From CAVTUU01 sp045804965 (GTDB taxonomy: Bacteria; Chloroflexota; Chloroflexia; Thermomicrobiales; UBA6265), in assembly GCA_045804965.1 (NCBI GenBank), contig JBJMMD010000009.1, positions 1-64,000 of the forward strand: DNA of 64,000 nucleotides, given 5' to 3'. Both the position numbers and the translations under genes were made by a program. Under the pieces are notes generated by a model. It saw only the letters and a program-made list of their open reading frames with translations, was not told where the DNA came from and made no database searches. Positions 24,876 through 33,690 of this stretch are shown here, piece after piece (positions within the stretch are counted from its first letter, which is position 1; each line of letters starts with the position of its first letter).

Positions 24876-26255
24876 CTAGTACACCTCGAGGTAGCGCTCC
24901 CGCTCCCAGGTGGAAACGTGGCGGCGGAATTCGCCCCACTCGGTGCGCTGGGCCTCGATCAGGCGATCGAAGACGTGGTCGCCGAGCGCGGCCTTGATCA
25001 CATCGTTGCGCTCCATCTCGTCGACCGCCTCGCCCAGCGTCGCCGGCAGGGTCGGGATGTTGCGGCGCTTCAGGTCCTCGTCACTGAAGTGGTAGAGGTT
25101 TTCCTCCACCGGCTCCGGCAACGGTAGATCGCGCTCGATGCCGTCGAGTCCGGCCGCCAGCATCACCGCGAAGGCGAGGTACGGATTGCAGGACGGATCG
25201 GGGCAGCGGAGCTCGATTCTGGTGGCCGAGGTGTGGCCGCCGCGGATCGCCGGCACGCGGATGAGCGCCGAGCGGTTTGTCCGCGCCCAGGAGACATAGA
25301 CCGGGGCCTCAAAGCCCGGCACAAGCCGCCGGTACGAGTTGACCAGCGGCGCGATCACGGCGCAGATGCTGCGCGCGTGGTGAAGCTGACCGGCGATGAA
25401 CTGCTTCGCCACTCGCGACAGCCCATACGGGTCGCTCTCGTCGACGAAGGCATTGTCGCCCGAATCGAGGAAGGAGAAGCTCTGATGACAGTGCATACCG
25501 GAGCCGTTGATGCCTTCCAGCGGTTTCGGCATGAAGGTCGCGTGCAGCCCGTGCTTCTGGGCGATCGCTTTCAGGATGTACTTGAACGTCACGGCCCGGT
25601 CGGCGGTCGGGATCGCATCGCCATACTCGAAGTCGATCTCGTGCTGGCCGATTGCGACTTCGTGGTGGCTCGCCTCGACACCGATCCCCATCTCCTCGAG
25701 CGCCATCACCATATCTTTGCGGACGGTGCTGGCGAGGTCGGTGGAGAGGTCGAAGTAGCCGCCACGGTCGTGCGGCAGGATCGAGATTTGATCGGCGTCC
25801 TTGGCGAAGAGGAAGAACTCCAGCTCGGGACCGGTCTTGTAGGTGAAGCCGAGTTTGGCGAGCCGCTCGAGTTGGCGGTAGAGCACGGCGCGCGGGTCGC
25901 CGGGAAAGGGATCGCCGTTCGGGTTGAAGACCCAGCAAATGACGCGGGCGGTCGTGAACTCGCCCCGCTCCCACGGGATCACGGAATAGGTGGAAAGGTC
26001 GGGGATCAGGTACATGTCCGATTCGGCGATGCGGGTGAACCCGGCGATCGACGACCCGTCGATCCACTGCCCGCCGTCGATGATGTGGCCGAAAATGCCA
26101 GCCGGAATCGTCACGCTCTTGACAATGCCCATGACATCGGTGAACTGCAGATTAATGAACTTGACCGCCTCGGATTCGATCTTGGCCAAGATCTCTTCAC
26201 TACTTGGCGGCGTGCCCAAAATCGCTTCTCGGCTAACCTCAACCTCAGTAACCAT
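24876..26255 (-). CDS. glnA: Glutamine synthetase, type I (alpha-like)
   Basis: 459 residues. ATG 26255 is chosen because GGAGGAG lies six bases upstream; the longer frame lacks this. It makes glutamine from glutamate, ammonia and ATP in the cytoplasm. Class signatures: 'DGSSIAGFTRIAESDMYL' (the D-G-S-S loop), 'GPELEFFLF' (glutamate and metal site), 'GQHEIDFEYGDA', 'INGSGMHCHQSF', and 'RVPAIRGGHTSATRIELRCP' with the catalytic arginines. The region expected to carry the adenylylated Tyr does not show the usual beta-type 'NLYDLP' context, which suggests the GSI-alpha subtype controlled by feedback or repressors. It is monocistronic, with its own terminator. Confidence 0.95.
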   Translation of the reverse strand: MVTEVEVSREAILGTPPSSEEILAKIESEAVKFINLQFTDVMGIVKSVTIPAGIFGHIIDGGQWIDGSSIAGFTRIAESDMYLIPDLSTYSVIPWERGEFTTARVICWVFNPNGDPFPGDPRAVLYRQLERLAKLGFTYKTGPELEFFLFAKDADQISILPHDRGGYFDLSTDLASTVRKDMVMALEEMGIGVEASHHEVAIGQHEIDFEYGDAIPTADRAVTFKYILKAIAQKHGLHATFMPKPLEGINGSGMHCHQSFSFLDSGDNAFVDESDPYGLSRVAKQFIAGQLHHARSICAVIAPLVNSYRRLVPGFEAPVYVSWARTNRSALIRVPAIRGGHTSATRIELRCPDPSCNPYLAFAVMLAAGLDGIERDLPLPEPVEENLYHFSDEDLKRRNIPTLPATLGEAVDEMERNDVIKAALGDHVFDRLIEAQRTEWGEFRRHVSTWERERYLEVY

Positions 26256-26778
26256 CGTGAACTCCTCCGTCATTTCCGCCGTTTGCCTTCGGTCGCATGG
26301 CACAAGAACGTCGTCATCACTCGTCGACCAGATGGAAGGCTACGCCGCCTTCTGCCGAACGTCATCGTGCCATTTGCCCGAACCATCCGCCGACCTTTGT
26401 GATGTTTGCACATGCTACCAAAAGAGCGAAGGTCGGACAGGACTGCCAATGACGCGGCTACGTCGCGAAGCCCGGCCATGAATATGGCCCAGAGGGCACT
26501 CCGCTGAGCCTGCGTAGCCCCGTTCACGCGGCTAATTTCGGGCATGGATCCGGATCAGCACGATCCGTTCGAACTCGAAGACGGCGTCAGTCGACGGGCA
26601 GGTTGAGCGCCGGGTACCCTCAGGGGGATTTACGCCCGCGCATGCGCCTCCGGCGCGCACCCGGCCCTCACGGGCCGTCCTCACCCTGCGCACCAGGGCG
26701 AGGGTCCGAGAACGTGCATGGACTGAACGCAACGTCCCCTCTCCCGCGCACGGGAGAGGGGACGGGGATGAGAACTGT
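26256..26778. other. 523-bp spacer with dispersed repeats
   Basis: It carries the glnA promoter region (no clear hexamers found), a family-B repeat near 26480-26545 (gcccagagggcactccgctg) and a family-C repeat at about 26640-26765 (ccctgcgcaccagggcgagg). No gene is supported. Confidence 0.45.
26733..26764 (-). terminator. Perfect 14-bp hairpin after the first surface-protein gene
   Basis: CGTCCCCTCTCCCG and CGGGAGAGGGGACG pair perfectly around a 4-base loop, 15 bases after the stop of the minus-strand gene at 26779. There is no T tract, so termination is inferred from position and stability. It also belongs to the family-C dispersed repeat. Confidence 0.5.
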
Positions 26779-28161
26779 TTACGGCGTGGCGGTCGCCTCG
26801 AGCGTCGGCGTCTCGGTCGGAGTCGGCGAGGATGCCTCTTCTGTCGGCGCCGGGGTGTCCGTCGGCTCGGCTGTCACCGACGGGCTCGGTTTCGGTGTCG
26901 TCGTTTCATCCACGACTGGGGTCTCCGCCGTGGGCGTCGCGGTCTCGATCGGCGACGTCGGGGTCGCGTCCACGGTCGCGGGCGTTTTGGTTGCCTGCGG
27001 CGCCGGCGTGCTCTCGGCGGTAGCTGTTGGCGTCGGCGTTCTCACGCTCGCGCTGCTCAGCGGGGTGCCGCCGAGGACGCTGACGGCGTTGGTTTGGGCA
27101 TGGCCAGAAGCGCCATCGCCGCGGACAGCGGTTGATCCGTTGGGCACCCAGGTTGGCACTTTAACGTTGATATTGGCGCTGCCCGTGCTGCTGGTGGTCA
27201 CGGTCGCGATGTTGACGAACGATGTTCCCTTCTTCCACCGGATCGCAACCGTCTCATGGGCGGCATAGCCCCGGAGCGAAACGTTGACTGAGAACCCACG
27301 CGGCACATTAGTGCTGGGCGAGACCTTGACCCGTGGCTTGACCGTGTAGGTGACCTTCGTGCTCCAGTGACCATACTTCCATTGAACCGTGTGTGATCCC
27401 ATCGGCGAAGCGGGGATCTTGAAACTGCCGCTGCTGAAGGAACCGGACCCGATCCAGGCGGAACCAATCTGCTTGCCATCCCACGTGATCGGCACAGATG
27501 TATTTGTCGGGAAGTACTGAAGCGTGAAACTGTTCGTCGAACCGACGATGCCAGTCGTCGTATTGGCCACGACCGAGGGCGATCTCAGCCCACCGCAGAC
27601 TGAAGAGTTCGACAGGACGGTTCCATCGATCTTCCTGGAATAGGACGTGTAGACGGCTTGGACTGAGCCCAGCTCGACCAAATCGGCCGCTCGTAGCCAC
27701 CGAATGCGAACGCCAAGCACGTAATCTGGTCCGATTGGTAATTGCGTCCACCACGTAGTACCTACATAAGCAGTGACTGGATAGTAGTGGTTCAAATCGA
27801 TAGTGGTGAAGGCCCCATCCCAGAGTTTAGAATATGACCCGTCTGCCATCCGCTGATAGAGAACCTCAGTGACATTCGCCTTCTGCGCGTTGAGGTAGAC
27901 GTTGTTCGCCCCCACGTAGACGTAGCCGGGGCTTCCTATCGCGACCACGGCGCCATAACCAGTGCAGCCTACCGGTGGATTCCCTGGCGGTTCAGACAGG
28001 TTGTACTGCCCCGTGAACCCTGTTTTCCCGATCTCAACCGCAGAGGCGGTAAACCCTCCCGCCTCTGCGGCGTTCGTGTGCATTCCCTGACTCGCAATCC
28101 CTGCGAACAATCCAGCGACCAAGACACTCAGAACCAGATATCGAACCAATCTATCGCGCAT
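26779..28161 (-). CDS. Secreted Ig-like surface protein with Thr/Pro-rich tail (copy 1)
   Basis: About 460 residues from the ATG at 28161 (GGGAGTG six bases upstream). A signal peptide (YLVLSVLVAGLFAGIASQGM) leads to a roughly 180-residue domain ('YGAVVAIGSPGYVYVGANNV', 'LNAQKANVTEVLYQRMADGS'). Two Ig-like repeats follow, including 'VNVSLRGYAAHETVAIRWKK' and 'TSSTGSANINVKVPTWVPNG'. The tail is about 100 residues of 'TPTPTATAESTPAPQ'-type low complexity. No sorting motif or transmembrane helix closes the protein, so attachment may be through the tail or by glycosylation. It shares its two Ig-like modules with the next gene (28394-29734); the pair arose by duplication and has diverged strongly in the N-terminal domain. 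Function is unknown; an exposed adhesin or carbohydrate-binding role is inferred. Confidence 0.75.
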   Translation of the reverse strand: MRDRLVRYLVLSVLVAGLFAGIASQGMHTNAAEAGGFTASAVEIGKTGFTGQYNLSEPPGNPPVGCTGYGAVVAIGSPGYVYVGANNVYLNAQKANVTEVLYQRMADGSYSKLWDGAFTTIDLNHYYPVTAYVGTTWWTQLPIGPDYVLGVRIRWLRAADLVELGSVQAVYTSYSRKIDGTVLSNSSVCGGLRSPSVVANTTTGIVGSTNSFTLQYFPTNTSVPITWDGKQIGSAWIGSGSFSSGSFKIPASPMGSHTVQWKYGHWSTKVTYTVKPRVKVSPSTNVPRGFSVNVSLRGYAAHETVAIRWKKGTSFVNIATVTTSSTGSANINVKVPTWVPNGSTAVRGDGASGHAQTNAVSVLGGTPLSSASVRTPTPTATAESTPAPQATKTPATVDATPTSPIETATPTAETPVVDETTTPKPSPSVTAEPTDTPAPTEEASSPTPTETPTLEATATP

Positions 28162-28339
28162 TGAATTCACTCCCTTACCGAACGTTTGTCAATTACGAGC
28201 TTCCAATTTGTGCGAACGCTTGCTGCCCAAACCGCTTTTCCGACAGGAGACAGCGTATGCAGCGGGCCAGATGAACACATTCGTGAATTCACCCGTTTGA
28301 TCTTGGCCAGCCCATAAGTGAAATAACGTAGGGCACGAC

Positions 28340-28370
28340 ACAGCCCGCGTCCGGTTAGGACGCGGGCTGT
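28340..28370. terminator. 13-bp perfect hairpin after the second surface-protein gene
   Basis: ACAGCCCGCGTCC and GGACGCGGGCTGT pair perfectly around ggtta. It lies 24 bases after the stop of the minus-strand gene at 28394. The T tract expected on that strand is missing (gtcgtgccc follows), while TTTT precedes the stem, so it is either an atypical terminator or an mRNA 3'-end stabiliser. Confidence 0.5.
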
Positions 28371-28393
28371 AAAACGGACGAAGCGACAGCTCT

Positions 28394-29734
28394 CTACGGT
28401 TCGGCAGGTGTTGGCGATTCCGCGGGAACCGCAGTTGGCTCCGGCGGCGCCGTCTCGGTTGGCGCCGGGGTTTCGGTGGCTGGTGGCGCGGTTGATCCAG
28501 GTGTTGCAGTTTCCGGGAGCAAGGTCGCTGTCTCACTCGGCTCCGCGACTGGCGACGCTGTTTCGCTCGTGGCGGGCGTCTCAGTTGCTATCGCTTTGGG
28601 CGTGGTAGCAGTCGCCGTTGGAGTCGCCGTTTTTATGGTCGCGCCCGCGAGGGGACCGCCGCTGACCGTGACCGCATTGGTCTGGGCGTGCCCGTACGTG
28701 CCATCGCCCCGGACGGAAGCTGTGCCGTCCGGCGCCCAGAGCGGGACCTTGAGGTAGGCGTTGGCGCTGCCGGTGCTGCTGGTGGTGATCCGACCGAGCT
28801 CGACCCAGGACGTGCCCTTTTTCCAGCGGATACGGACGACTTCCCGCGCCGCGAAACCACGGAGTGAAATATCCACCGTCTGGCCGCGTCGGACGGTTCC
28901 CGCGATCACTTTGATCCGTGGTTTGATCGTGTAGGTGGTCGAGTCGACCCAGGTGTCGCATCGCCACTTCAACGTGTGCGTTCCCATTGGCGCGGCCGGA
29001 ATCTGGAGCGTGCCTGAGGCAACGCCGGCGCTCGTCGTGGCAAACGTAGCGAGCAACACGCCGTCCCAACGGACTTTCACGGCGACTTCACTGGGTAAAT
29101 AGCGCAGGGTGTAGGGAAGCTTGGTTTGCGCCGGTCCCTCGCTCGCGCTTGGACTGACGACCGGTGGCTGCGGAGAAATACACGCCGTCTGAATGCTGGA
29201 ATACGAATCGTCGGTATCTCCCGGGAAGCGAATCCGCACTTCGTAATTGCTCACCCGTGCCCCGGCGCCGCCCGCGGCCTTGCCTGTCGCGTCGTACCAG
29301 ATCATGCTCATGACGACGACATATTTCGGTCCGAGTGGACGGTCGGTGAATTCATAGGGGCCGAAGCCTGCCAACCCTGATGCCTCGGTCTGTTTCTTGG
29401 TCAGGGGAGAATCGGCGAGCAAATCGAGCGTGCCACCGGCCAGCTCCTGGTAGAGCAAGTACTGCACGCTCGTCGTCTGCACGTCGTACCCGCTTGCGTG
29501 CCAGAGCCGCACATCGCGCGCTTCGATCGACACAGATTTGGGAGTTGCGGCAAGGTCATTGCGGCAAATGACGCCGGTGGCGTTGAGCGAGCGCGAGTCA
29601 ATCATCGCGTGGTTACCGATTTGTCCCCAGGAGCTGAGCTCCGACCATGCCCCCGCGGGCAACGAACCGGGGAGGCCGCCAATACCGGCAAGGAGCGCGA
29701 TGAAGAGCAGCAGGCGCAGCTTCGTCTTCGCCAC
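28394..29734 (-). CDS. Secreted Ig-like surface protein with Thr/Pro-rich tail (copy 2)
   Basis: About 446 residues. The GTG at 29734 is preferred (GGGAG 8 bases upstream) among three closely spaced GTG codons. The signal peptide is LLLFIALLAGIGGLPGSLPA. An N-terminal domain ('RNDLAATPKSVSIEARDVRL', 'YLLYQELAGGTLDLLADSPL') is followed by two Ig-like modules: 'PYTLRYLPSEVAVKVRWDGV' and 'VDISLRGFAAREVVRIRWKK', ending 'TSSTGSANAYLKVPLWAPDG' and 'GHAQTNAVTV', parallel to copy 1. An 80-residue Thr/Pro/Ala/Glu tail ends the protein. The two genes are tandem, with a 232-base gap, but copy 2 has its own hairpin, so they may be separately transcribed. Function unknown. Confidence 0.75.
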   Translation of the reverse strand: MAKTKLRLLLFIALLAGIGGLPGSLPAGAWSELSSWGQIGNHAMIDSRSLNATGVICRNDLAATPKSVSIEARDVRLWHASGYDVQTTSVQYLLYQELAGGTLDLLADSPLTKKQTEASGLAGFGPYEFTDRPLGPKYVVVMSMIWYDATGKAAGGAGARVSNYEVRIRFPGDTDDSYSSIQTACISPQPPVVSPSASEGPAQTKLPYTLRYLPSEVAVKVRWDGVLLATFATTSAGVASGTLQIPAAPMGTHTLKWRCDTWVDSTTYTIKPRIKVIAGTVRRGQTVDISLRGFAAREVVRIRWKKGTSWVELGRITTSSTGSANAYLKVPLWAPDGTASVRGDGTYGHAQTNAVTVSGGPLAGATIKTATPTATATTPKAIATETPATSETASPVAEPSETATLLPETATPGSTAPPATETPAPTETAPPEPTAVPAESPTPAEP

Positions 29735-29839
29735 GCTCACCACTCCCGCTTGCCGCCTTCCGCACGGCAGAGCACTCGCCGCGACAATCGCCCCCGGGTC
29801 GATACCATGACCACTCGCCGTTTACTCGCGCCTGAAGGG

Positions 29840-29975
29840 CCGTACCTAAACTGTTTGGTTCCTTGGAACAGTTTGCATGGTATGCGCAAAATATACGGGA
29901 GACAAGAGGGTAATTCCCTACTCTTTCGTGTATCGTTTGATCGCGATGGGGAGTGATCACGACCGAGGAGACGCG
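29840..29975 (+). promoter_or_regulatory. AT-rich structured leader upstream of purN
   Basis: An AT-rich island between divergent genes. AAACTGTT and AACAGTTT (about 29848-29874) form an 8-bp inverted repeat enclosing GTTCC-tt-GGAAC. Downstream, aagaggg-taatt-ccctactctt can form a second hairpin flanked by atacg and cgtgtat. It does not match the purine or any other riboswitch consensus I know. It may be a transcription-factor site plus a structured 5' leader. Confidence 0.4.
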
Positions 29976-30602
29976 GTGCGGGCGAGCAGCCGAGGGTCCC
30001 GCAAGCTGCAGCTTGTGGTGCTGCTCTCCGGAACCGGCCGTACGCTGGAAAACCTTCTGAACGTCATCACACGGGGTGAGCTCGATGCGCGGGTCAGTGT
30101 GGTTGTCAGTTCCGTGCCCGGTGCGCGCGGTCTTCGGATCGCGGAATCGGCCGGCATACCGGTGATTACGCTCACTCGCGGCGCGTTTCCCACCGCTGAA
30201 GCCTATAGTCACGCGATTTACGCCGCGCTCGCGCCATACCAGCCCGATCTCATCCTTCTCGCCGGATTCCTGCGTAAGCTCGTCGTCCCGGCCCACCTGG
30301 AAGAGCGCATCCTCAACATTCATCCCGCGCTCTTGCCTGAATCGGCGGCAGCCGGCCGGGGTTTCTACGGCGAGCGTGTGCATGCGGCGGTGCTGGCAAG
30401 CGGCGCGACGGAGTCAGGAGCAACCGTGCATGTGGTCGATAACGGCTACGACACCGGCCCGGTCGTGCTCCAGGCACGGGTGCCGATCCTGCCGGACGAT
30501 ACGACCTCCACGCTCGCTGCTCGTGTCTTCACCGCCGAATGTGATCTCTATCCAGAAGCGATACGCCGCTACGTCGGCGCACACCCCGAGCTCTTTGGAT
30601 AG
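29976..30602 (+). CDS. purN: Phosphoribosylglycinamide formyltransferase
   Basis: 208 residues from GTG 29976, with GAGGAG five bases upstream (longer in-frame starts at 29877 and 29946 lack a site and exceed the usual ~200-residue length). It transfers formyl from 10-formyltetrahydrofolate to GAR in purine synthesis, in the cytoplasm. Visible are 'LQLVVLLSGTGRTLENLL' (phosphate loop; the usual SG.GSN is changed to SGTGRT), 'LILLAGFLRKLV', 'ILNIHPALLP' with catalytic N114 and H116, and 'GYDTGPVVLQ' with D159. The gene stands alone without other pur genes. The change in the phosphate loop is mild but worth noting. Confidence 0.9.
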   Translation: MRASSRGSRKLQLVVLLSGTGRTLENLLNVITRGELDARVSVVVSSVPGARGLRIAESAGIPVITLTRGAFPTAEAYSHAIYAALAPYQPDLILLAGFLRKLVVPAHLEERILNIHPALLPESAAAGRGFYGERVHAAVLASGATESGATVHVVDNGYDTGPVVLQARVPILPDDTTSTLAARVFTAECDLYPEAIRRYVGAHPELFG

Positions 30603-30724
30603 CGGTCCGAATTTCACACGAGATGGCGACTATACGTTAGAAGGATATGCCGATGCCTTGGTGTTGCCGCGGTTCCCTAGGTTGCAAATCGCCCTTTCCG
30701 GCTCACACGAGCAAGCCTCTCCAA

Positions 30725-30830
30725 GGCGAAGAAGGACGGACCGCAAATACCGGCCCCGGGCTCAGCCCCCGAAGGCGGGCTTCGTCGTCTTAGCGCTGGG
30801 CTTCTAGCCCGGCGTCGCGGCCCAGCCGCG
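30725..30830. repeat. Dispersed palindromic intergenic repeat, family B
   Basis: Nested complementary segments ccgggctcagcccccgaagg and cttctagcccggcg around cgggcttcgtcgtcttagcg form a stable hairpin between purN and the glycosylase gene. It resembles the copies at 24.6, 26.5, 60.5 and 62.8 kb. Confidence 0.5.
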
Positions 30831-30851
30831 TGTTGACTGGAGACTGATTTA

Positions 30852-31805
30852 TTGCCAACACCAAAGCAGGTTCACATCACATTCCCGCTTGTCGGCCCGG
30901 GAGGCGAACCGATCGATCTCTGGCGGACGATGATCTCGCACGGGGTGACCAGTCTCCCGCCAATGTTCGTCGACGAGGATGCGCGCACGATCGAGGCCAC
31001 CGTCCCGTTTGCCGGTTCGGGGCCGCGCACGATGAAGATACAGGCGGGACCGCCTGGGTTTGGGTCGGTCTCTGTCGCCGGCGTTCCCGACACCGAGCAG
31101 GCGCGCGCCGCAGCACTGACCACGGTGCAACACATCCTCCGCTTAGATGAAGACCTCTCGCCGTTTTACGCGGCCGCCGCGAAGGATCCGGATCTGGCGT
31201 GGGTGACAACCGGCGCGGGCCGGATGGCGCGATGCCTCACCGTCTTCGAGGATGTGATCAAGACCGTGTGCACGACGAATTGCGCGTGGTCGGCGACTGA
31301 ACGCATGGTGAACGCGCTGGTCGAGCACCTCGGCCAATCCGCGCCCAGCGCGCCCCCTACCGGAACGAGCGGCCGCGCATTTCCGACACCGCAGGCGATG
31401 GCGGCGCAGGACGAATCGTTCTACCGCGATGTCGTTCGTGCGGGTTATCGTGGACGCTATTTTCACGCCCTGGCGACCTCGGTCGCGGCCGGGGAGCTCG
31501 ATCTCGAATCCCTTGCCACGGCGACGCTGGAGGAGATCTCCGACGATGAGATGGCAAAATTGCTGCTCGCGCTGCCTGGGGTCGGACCCTATGCCGCCGC
31601 CCACATCATGATGATGCTCGGCCGTTATCACCGGCTGATTTTCGATTCGTGGACGAGACCAAGGTTCGCCCGCTTGACAGAGGTTGAGTCCGCAACCGAC
31701 GCCGAGATTACCGCCCGGTTCGCGCCGTACGGGCGCTACGCCGGGCTCGCGTTTTGGCTCTTCCTGACCCGCGATTGGGTCGTGGATGGCGAGCAGCCGG
31801 CGTAG
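30852..31805 (+). CDS. HhH-GPD base-excision DNA glycosylase (AlkA/OGG-like)
   Basis: 317 residues from TTG 30852 with GGAGA 8 bases upstream. The HhH-GPD fold shows the helix-hairpin-helix 'LLLALPGVGPYAAAHIMMML' (about 237-256) followed by 'HRLIFDSWTR', where the Asp is the catalytic aspartate. Upstream, 'FEDVIKTVCTTNCAWSATER' matches the start of the catalytic helical domain in AlkA/OGG proteins. No Lys is evident in the hairpin (OGG-type bifunctional enzymes have one), so a monofunctional glycosylase is more likely. The N-terminal 100 residues form the small beta domain of this family. It is convergent with the PQQ-propeller gene, with only 2 bases between the stops. Confidence 0.8.
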   Translation: MPTPKQVHITFPLVGPGGEPIDLWRTMISHGVTSLPPMFVDEDARTIEATVPFAGSGPRTMKIQAGPPGFGSVSVAGVPDTEQARAAALTTVQHILRLDEDLSPFYAAAAKDPDLAWVTTGAGRMARCLTVFEDVIKTVCTTNCAWSATERMVNALVEHLGQSAPSAPPTGTSGRAFPTPQAMAAQDESFYRDVVRAGYRGRYFHALATSVAAGELDLESLATATLEEISDDEMAKLLLALPGVGPYAAAHIMMMLGRYHRLIFDSWTRPRFARLTEVESATDAEITARFAPYGRYAGLAFWLFLTRDWVVDGEQPA

Positions 31806-31807
31806 AT

Positions 31808-33526
31808 TTACGGTCCGCTGGTGCCGGCAGTCGCGGTCGACTGCGGTTGCGAGATTCGAAACGCGATCAAGTCCATCACCGACGCTGGCGCCGGTGCGGG
31901 CGTCGCGGTCGGGTTTGACCCGAACAACGAACCCGCCGCCGGCGTTACCGGCTCTGGTTGCACCGCGCGTGCAACCAGCGGACCCGCCGCGGCGACGAAC
32001 ACCATGTCGCCGGCGATCGCGGGCGGGGCGTTGAACCCCGAAGACGCCTGGTAGCTCCACAACCGTTCGCCCGACTTGACGTCGTACCCGGCGAAGACGC
32101 CGTCGAGCGTACTCACAAAGACGACATCGTTGGCGACCGCGGTCCCGCCAAATGCTCCCTGCGGCAACTCGACCTGCCATTTCAGCGACCCGTCCCGCAC
32201 GTCGAGCGCGACCAATTCCCCGGTCGCGCTCGTCAGCTCCCCGCTATCGATAACGAACCCGGTCGCCTTGTACAGCCGCGAGAGGTTCACGACCGGCACG
32301 AAGAGCGTGCCATTGGCATACGAGATCGGCGTCTCGATGCCACCCAAATTCCCGGGGTAGATCTCGACAGTTTTGCCCATTGGCAGCTCGGTGAGGTCGT
32401 CGTTTTGGTGCTTTCCAACCGCCGTCTGCCACACCAGCTGACCCGTATCGGCGTTGGCGGCGATGACCGTACCCGTTTTCCCCGACCCGATCGCGAGCTT
32501 CACGATGCCGGCATCGGTTTGTAACCTGACCAGCACCGGCGTGTTCTGAAAATCGAGATCGAAGAGATCGTGCGGGCGAGCGTTGACAGACCAGCGCACA
32601 GCTCCGGTCTTAGGATTGAGCGAGACCATCGAGCTGGCGTAGTCGTTGTCGCCCGGGCGGCTCGATCCGTTGGGAAAGGCGTGCGTTCCCGGCCACGGAC
32701 CGGGATTGCCGGTCCCGAAATAGATGTTGCCGTTGTGATCGACCGACGGCGGATACCACAAACCGCCCCCGCTGTTGATCCGCGGGTTGCCCCAGAGGTT
32801 GCTGGTCGTGTCGAATTGCCACATCACGGAGCCGGTGCCCGCGTCGAGGGCGAAGAACACGCCCTTTTGCCCCCCGCCGTAGAACGTCCGGCTGTTGCTC
32901 GGCGCGGTGCTGACATAAACCGTGTTGTCATAGACCAGCGGCGCCATATCGATGCCCTCGCCGCTGTTGCCGCTCAACTTGACGCGCCAGCGTTCAACTC
33001 CGGTCCTAGCGCTCAACGCAAACACTTCCGCGGTATCCCCGAGCACTCCGTAGATTCGTCCATAGCCGAGGGCGAGACCGTTCGGGCCGGCCGAGTTGAC
33101 GTTGTACTCGTGTTTCCACTCCACCTTGCCGGTGTTGCGGTTCAAGGCGAACACGTTGCTTTGCATGTCTTGGACGTAGACCGTGTTGCCGGCGACGAGC
33201 GGGGTCGCGGTCATCCCACCCCACCCAGAGGAGGCGACGAGCGGGAATCTCCAGGCAACGTCGAGCTGATCGACATTCTCGGCGTTGATCGTCGCATCAC
33301 GCGCCGCGCGAGTGCCCGCCAGGTTGCCTTGAGCGGTTGGCCAATCCCTCGCGTACGCTTCAAGTTCAGGCGGGGTTGTCGGTCCGAGCGGAACCGGCGT
33401 TTTCGGCCCCTGACGCTCACCGGGCTCTTGGGCCGCGCCGCCAAGCGTCGAGAGCGCCACGGTGAGCACGATGCTCCGGATCAGCCATCTCACGAGGTTA
33501 AGGTGTGGGACAAGCTGCCGAATCAC
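31808..33526 (-). CDS. Secreted PQQ-type beta-propeller protein
   Basis: About 572 residues from GTG 33526 (GTG 33493 is an alternative). A signal peptide (WLIRSIVLTVALSTLGGAAQ) precedes repeated PQQ/WD-like blades: 'WPTAQGNLAGTRAARDATIN', 'VYVQDMQSNVFALNRNTGKV', 'VFALSARTGVERW', 'VFFALDAGTGSVMWQFDT', 'AANADTGQLVWQTAV', 'LVALDVRDGSLKWQVELP', 'FAGYDVKSGERLWSY'. This matches quinoprotein dehydrogenase-like propellers, and 'SYQASSGFNAPPAIAGDMVF' is the usual C-terminal blade. Cofactor residues of alcohol or glucose dehydrogenases (paired cysteines, Ca-binding Asp) are not evident, so it may be a structural propeller rather than an oxidase. The longer in-frame N-terminus covers a dispersed repeat and is unlikely to be translated. 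Confidence 0.75.
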   Translation of the reverse strand: MIRQLVPHLNLVRWLIRSIVLTVALSTLGGAAQEPGERQGPKTPVPLGPTTPPELEAYARDWPTAQGNLAGTRAARDATINAENVDQLDVAWRFPLVASSGWGGMTATPLVAGNTVYVQDMQSNVFALNRNTGKVEWKHEYNVNSAGPNGLALGYGRIYGVLGDTAEVFALSARTGVERWRVKLSGNSGEGIDMAPLVYDNTVYVSTAPSNSRTFYGGGQKGVFFALDAGTGSVMWQFDTTSNLWGNPRINSGGGLWYPPSVDHNGNIYFGTGNPGPWPGTHAFPNGSSRPGDNDYASSMVSLNPKTGAVRWSVNARPHDLFDLDFQNTPVLVRLQTDAGIVKLAIGSGKTGTVIAANADTGQLVWQTAVGKHQNDDLTELPMGKTVEIYPGNLGGIETPISYANGTLFVPVVNLSRLYKATGFVIDSGELTSATGELVALDVRDGSLKWQVELPQGAFGGTAVANDVVFVSTLDGVFAGYDVKSGERLWSYQASSGFNAPPAIAGDMVFVAAAGPLVARAVQPEPVTPAAGSLFGSNPTATPAPAPASVMDLIAFRISQPQSTATAGTSGP

Positions 33527-33597
33527 CGGCGCAGTATAGCCCGGCAGATGCCGGCCAAGGTTGGACGCCGGGACATCGGAGCGAGAACCAAACCCCA

Positions 33598-33690
33598 CCC
33601 CGTCACGCTGAGCGAAGTCGAGGCATCTGGCTCTGGTGAAGGCCCCGGTAGGAAGAGCCAGTTTTTTCGCCAAGCTCGGCATGACGGGGC
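33598..33690. repeat. Dispersed inverted repeat, family A
   Basis: About 93 bases with complementary ends (ccccgtcacgctgagc / gctcggcatgacgggg) and an inner pair (atctggctc / gagccagttt). It shares the 19-mer gagcgaagtcgaggcatct with the copy at 61184-61270 and resembles the copies at 20.6 and 22.1 kb. It lies upstream of the PQQ-propeller gene. Confidence 0.65.

Noticed and set aside
25233..26402. Long plus-strand frame opposite glnA (389 codons)
   Set aside because: It is an antisense shadow of glutamine synthetase; its translation is Arg/Asp-rich with no family match.
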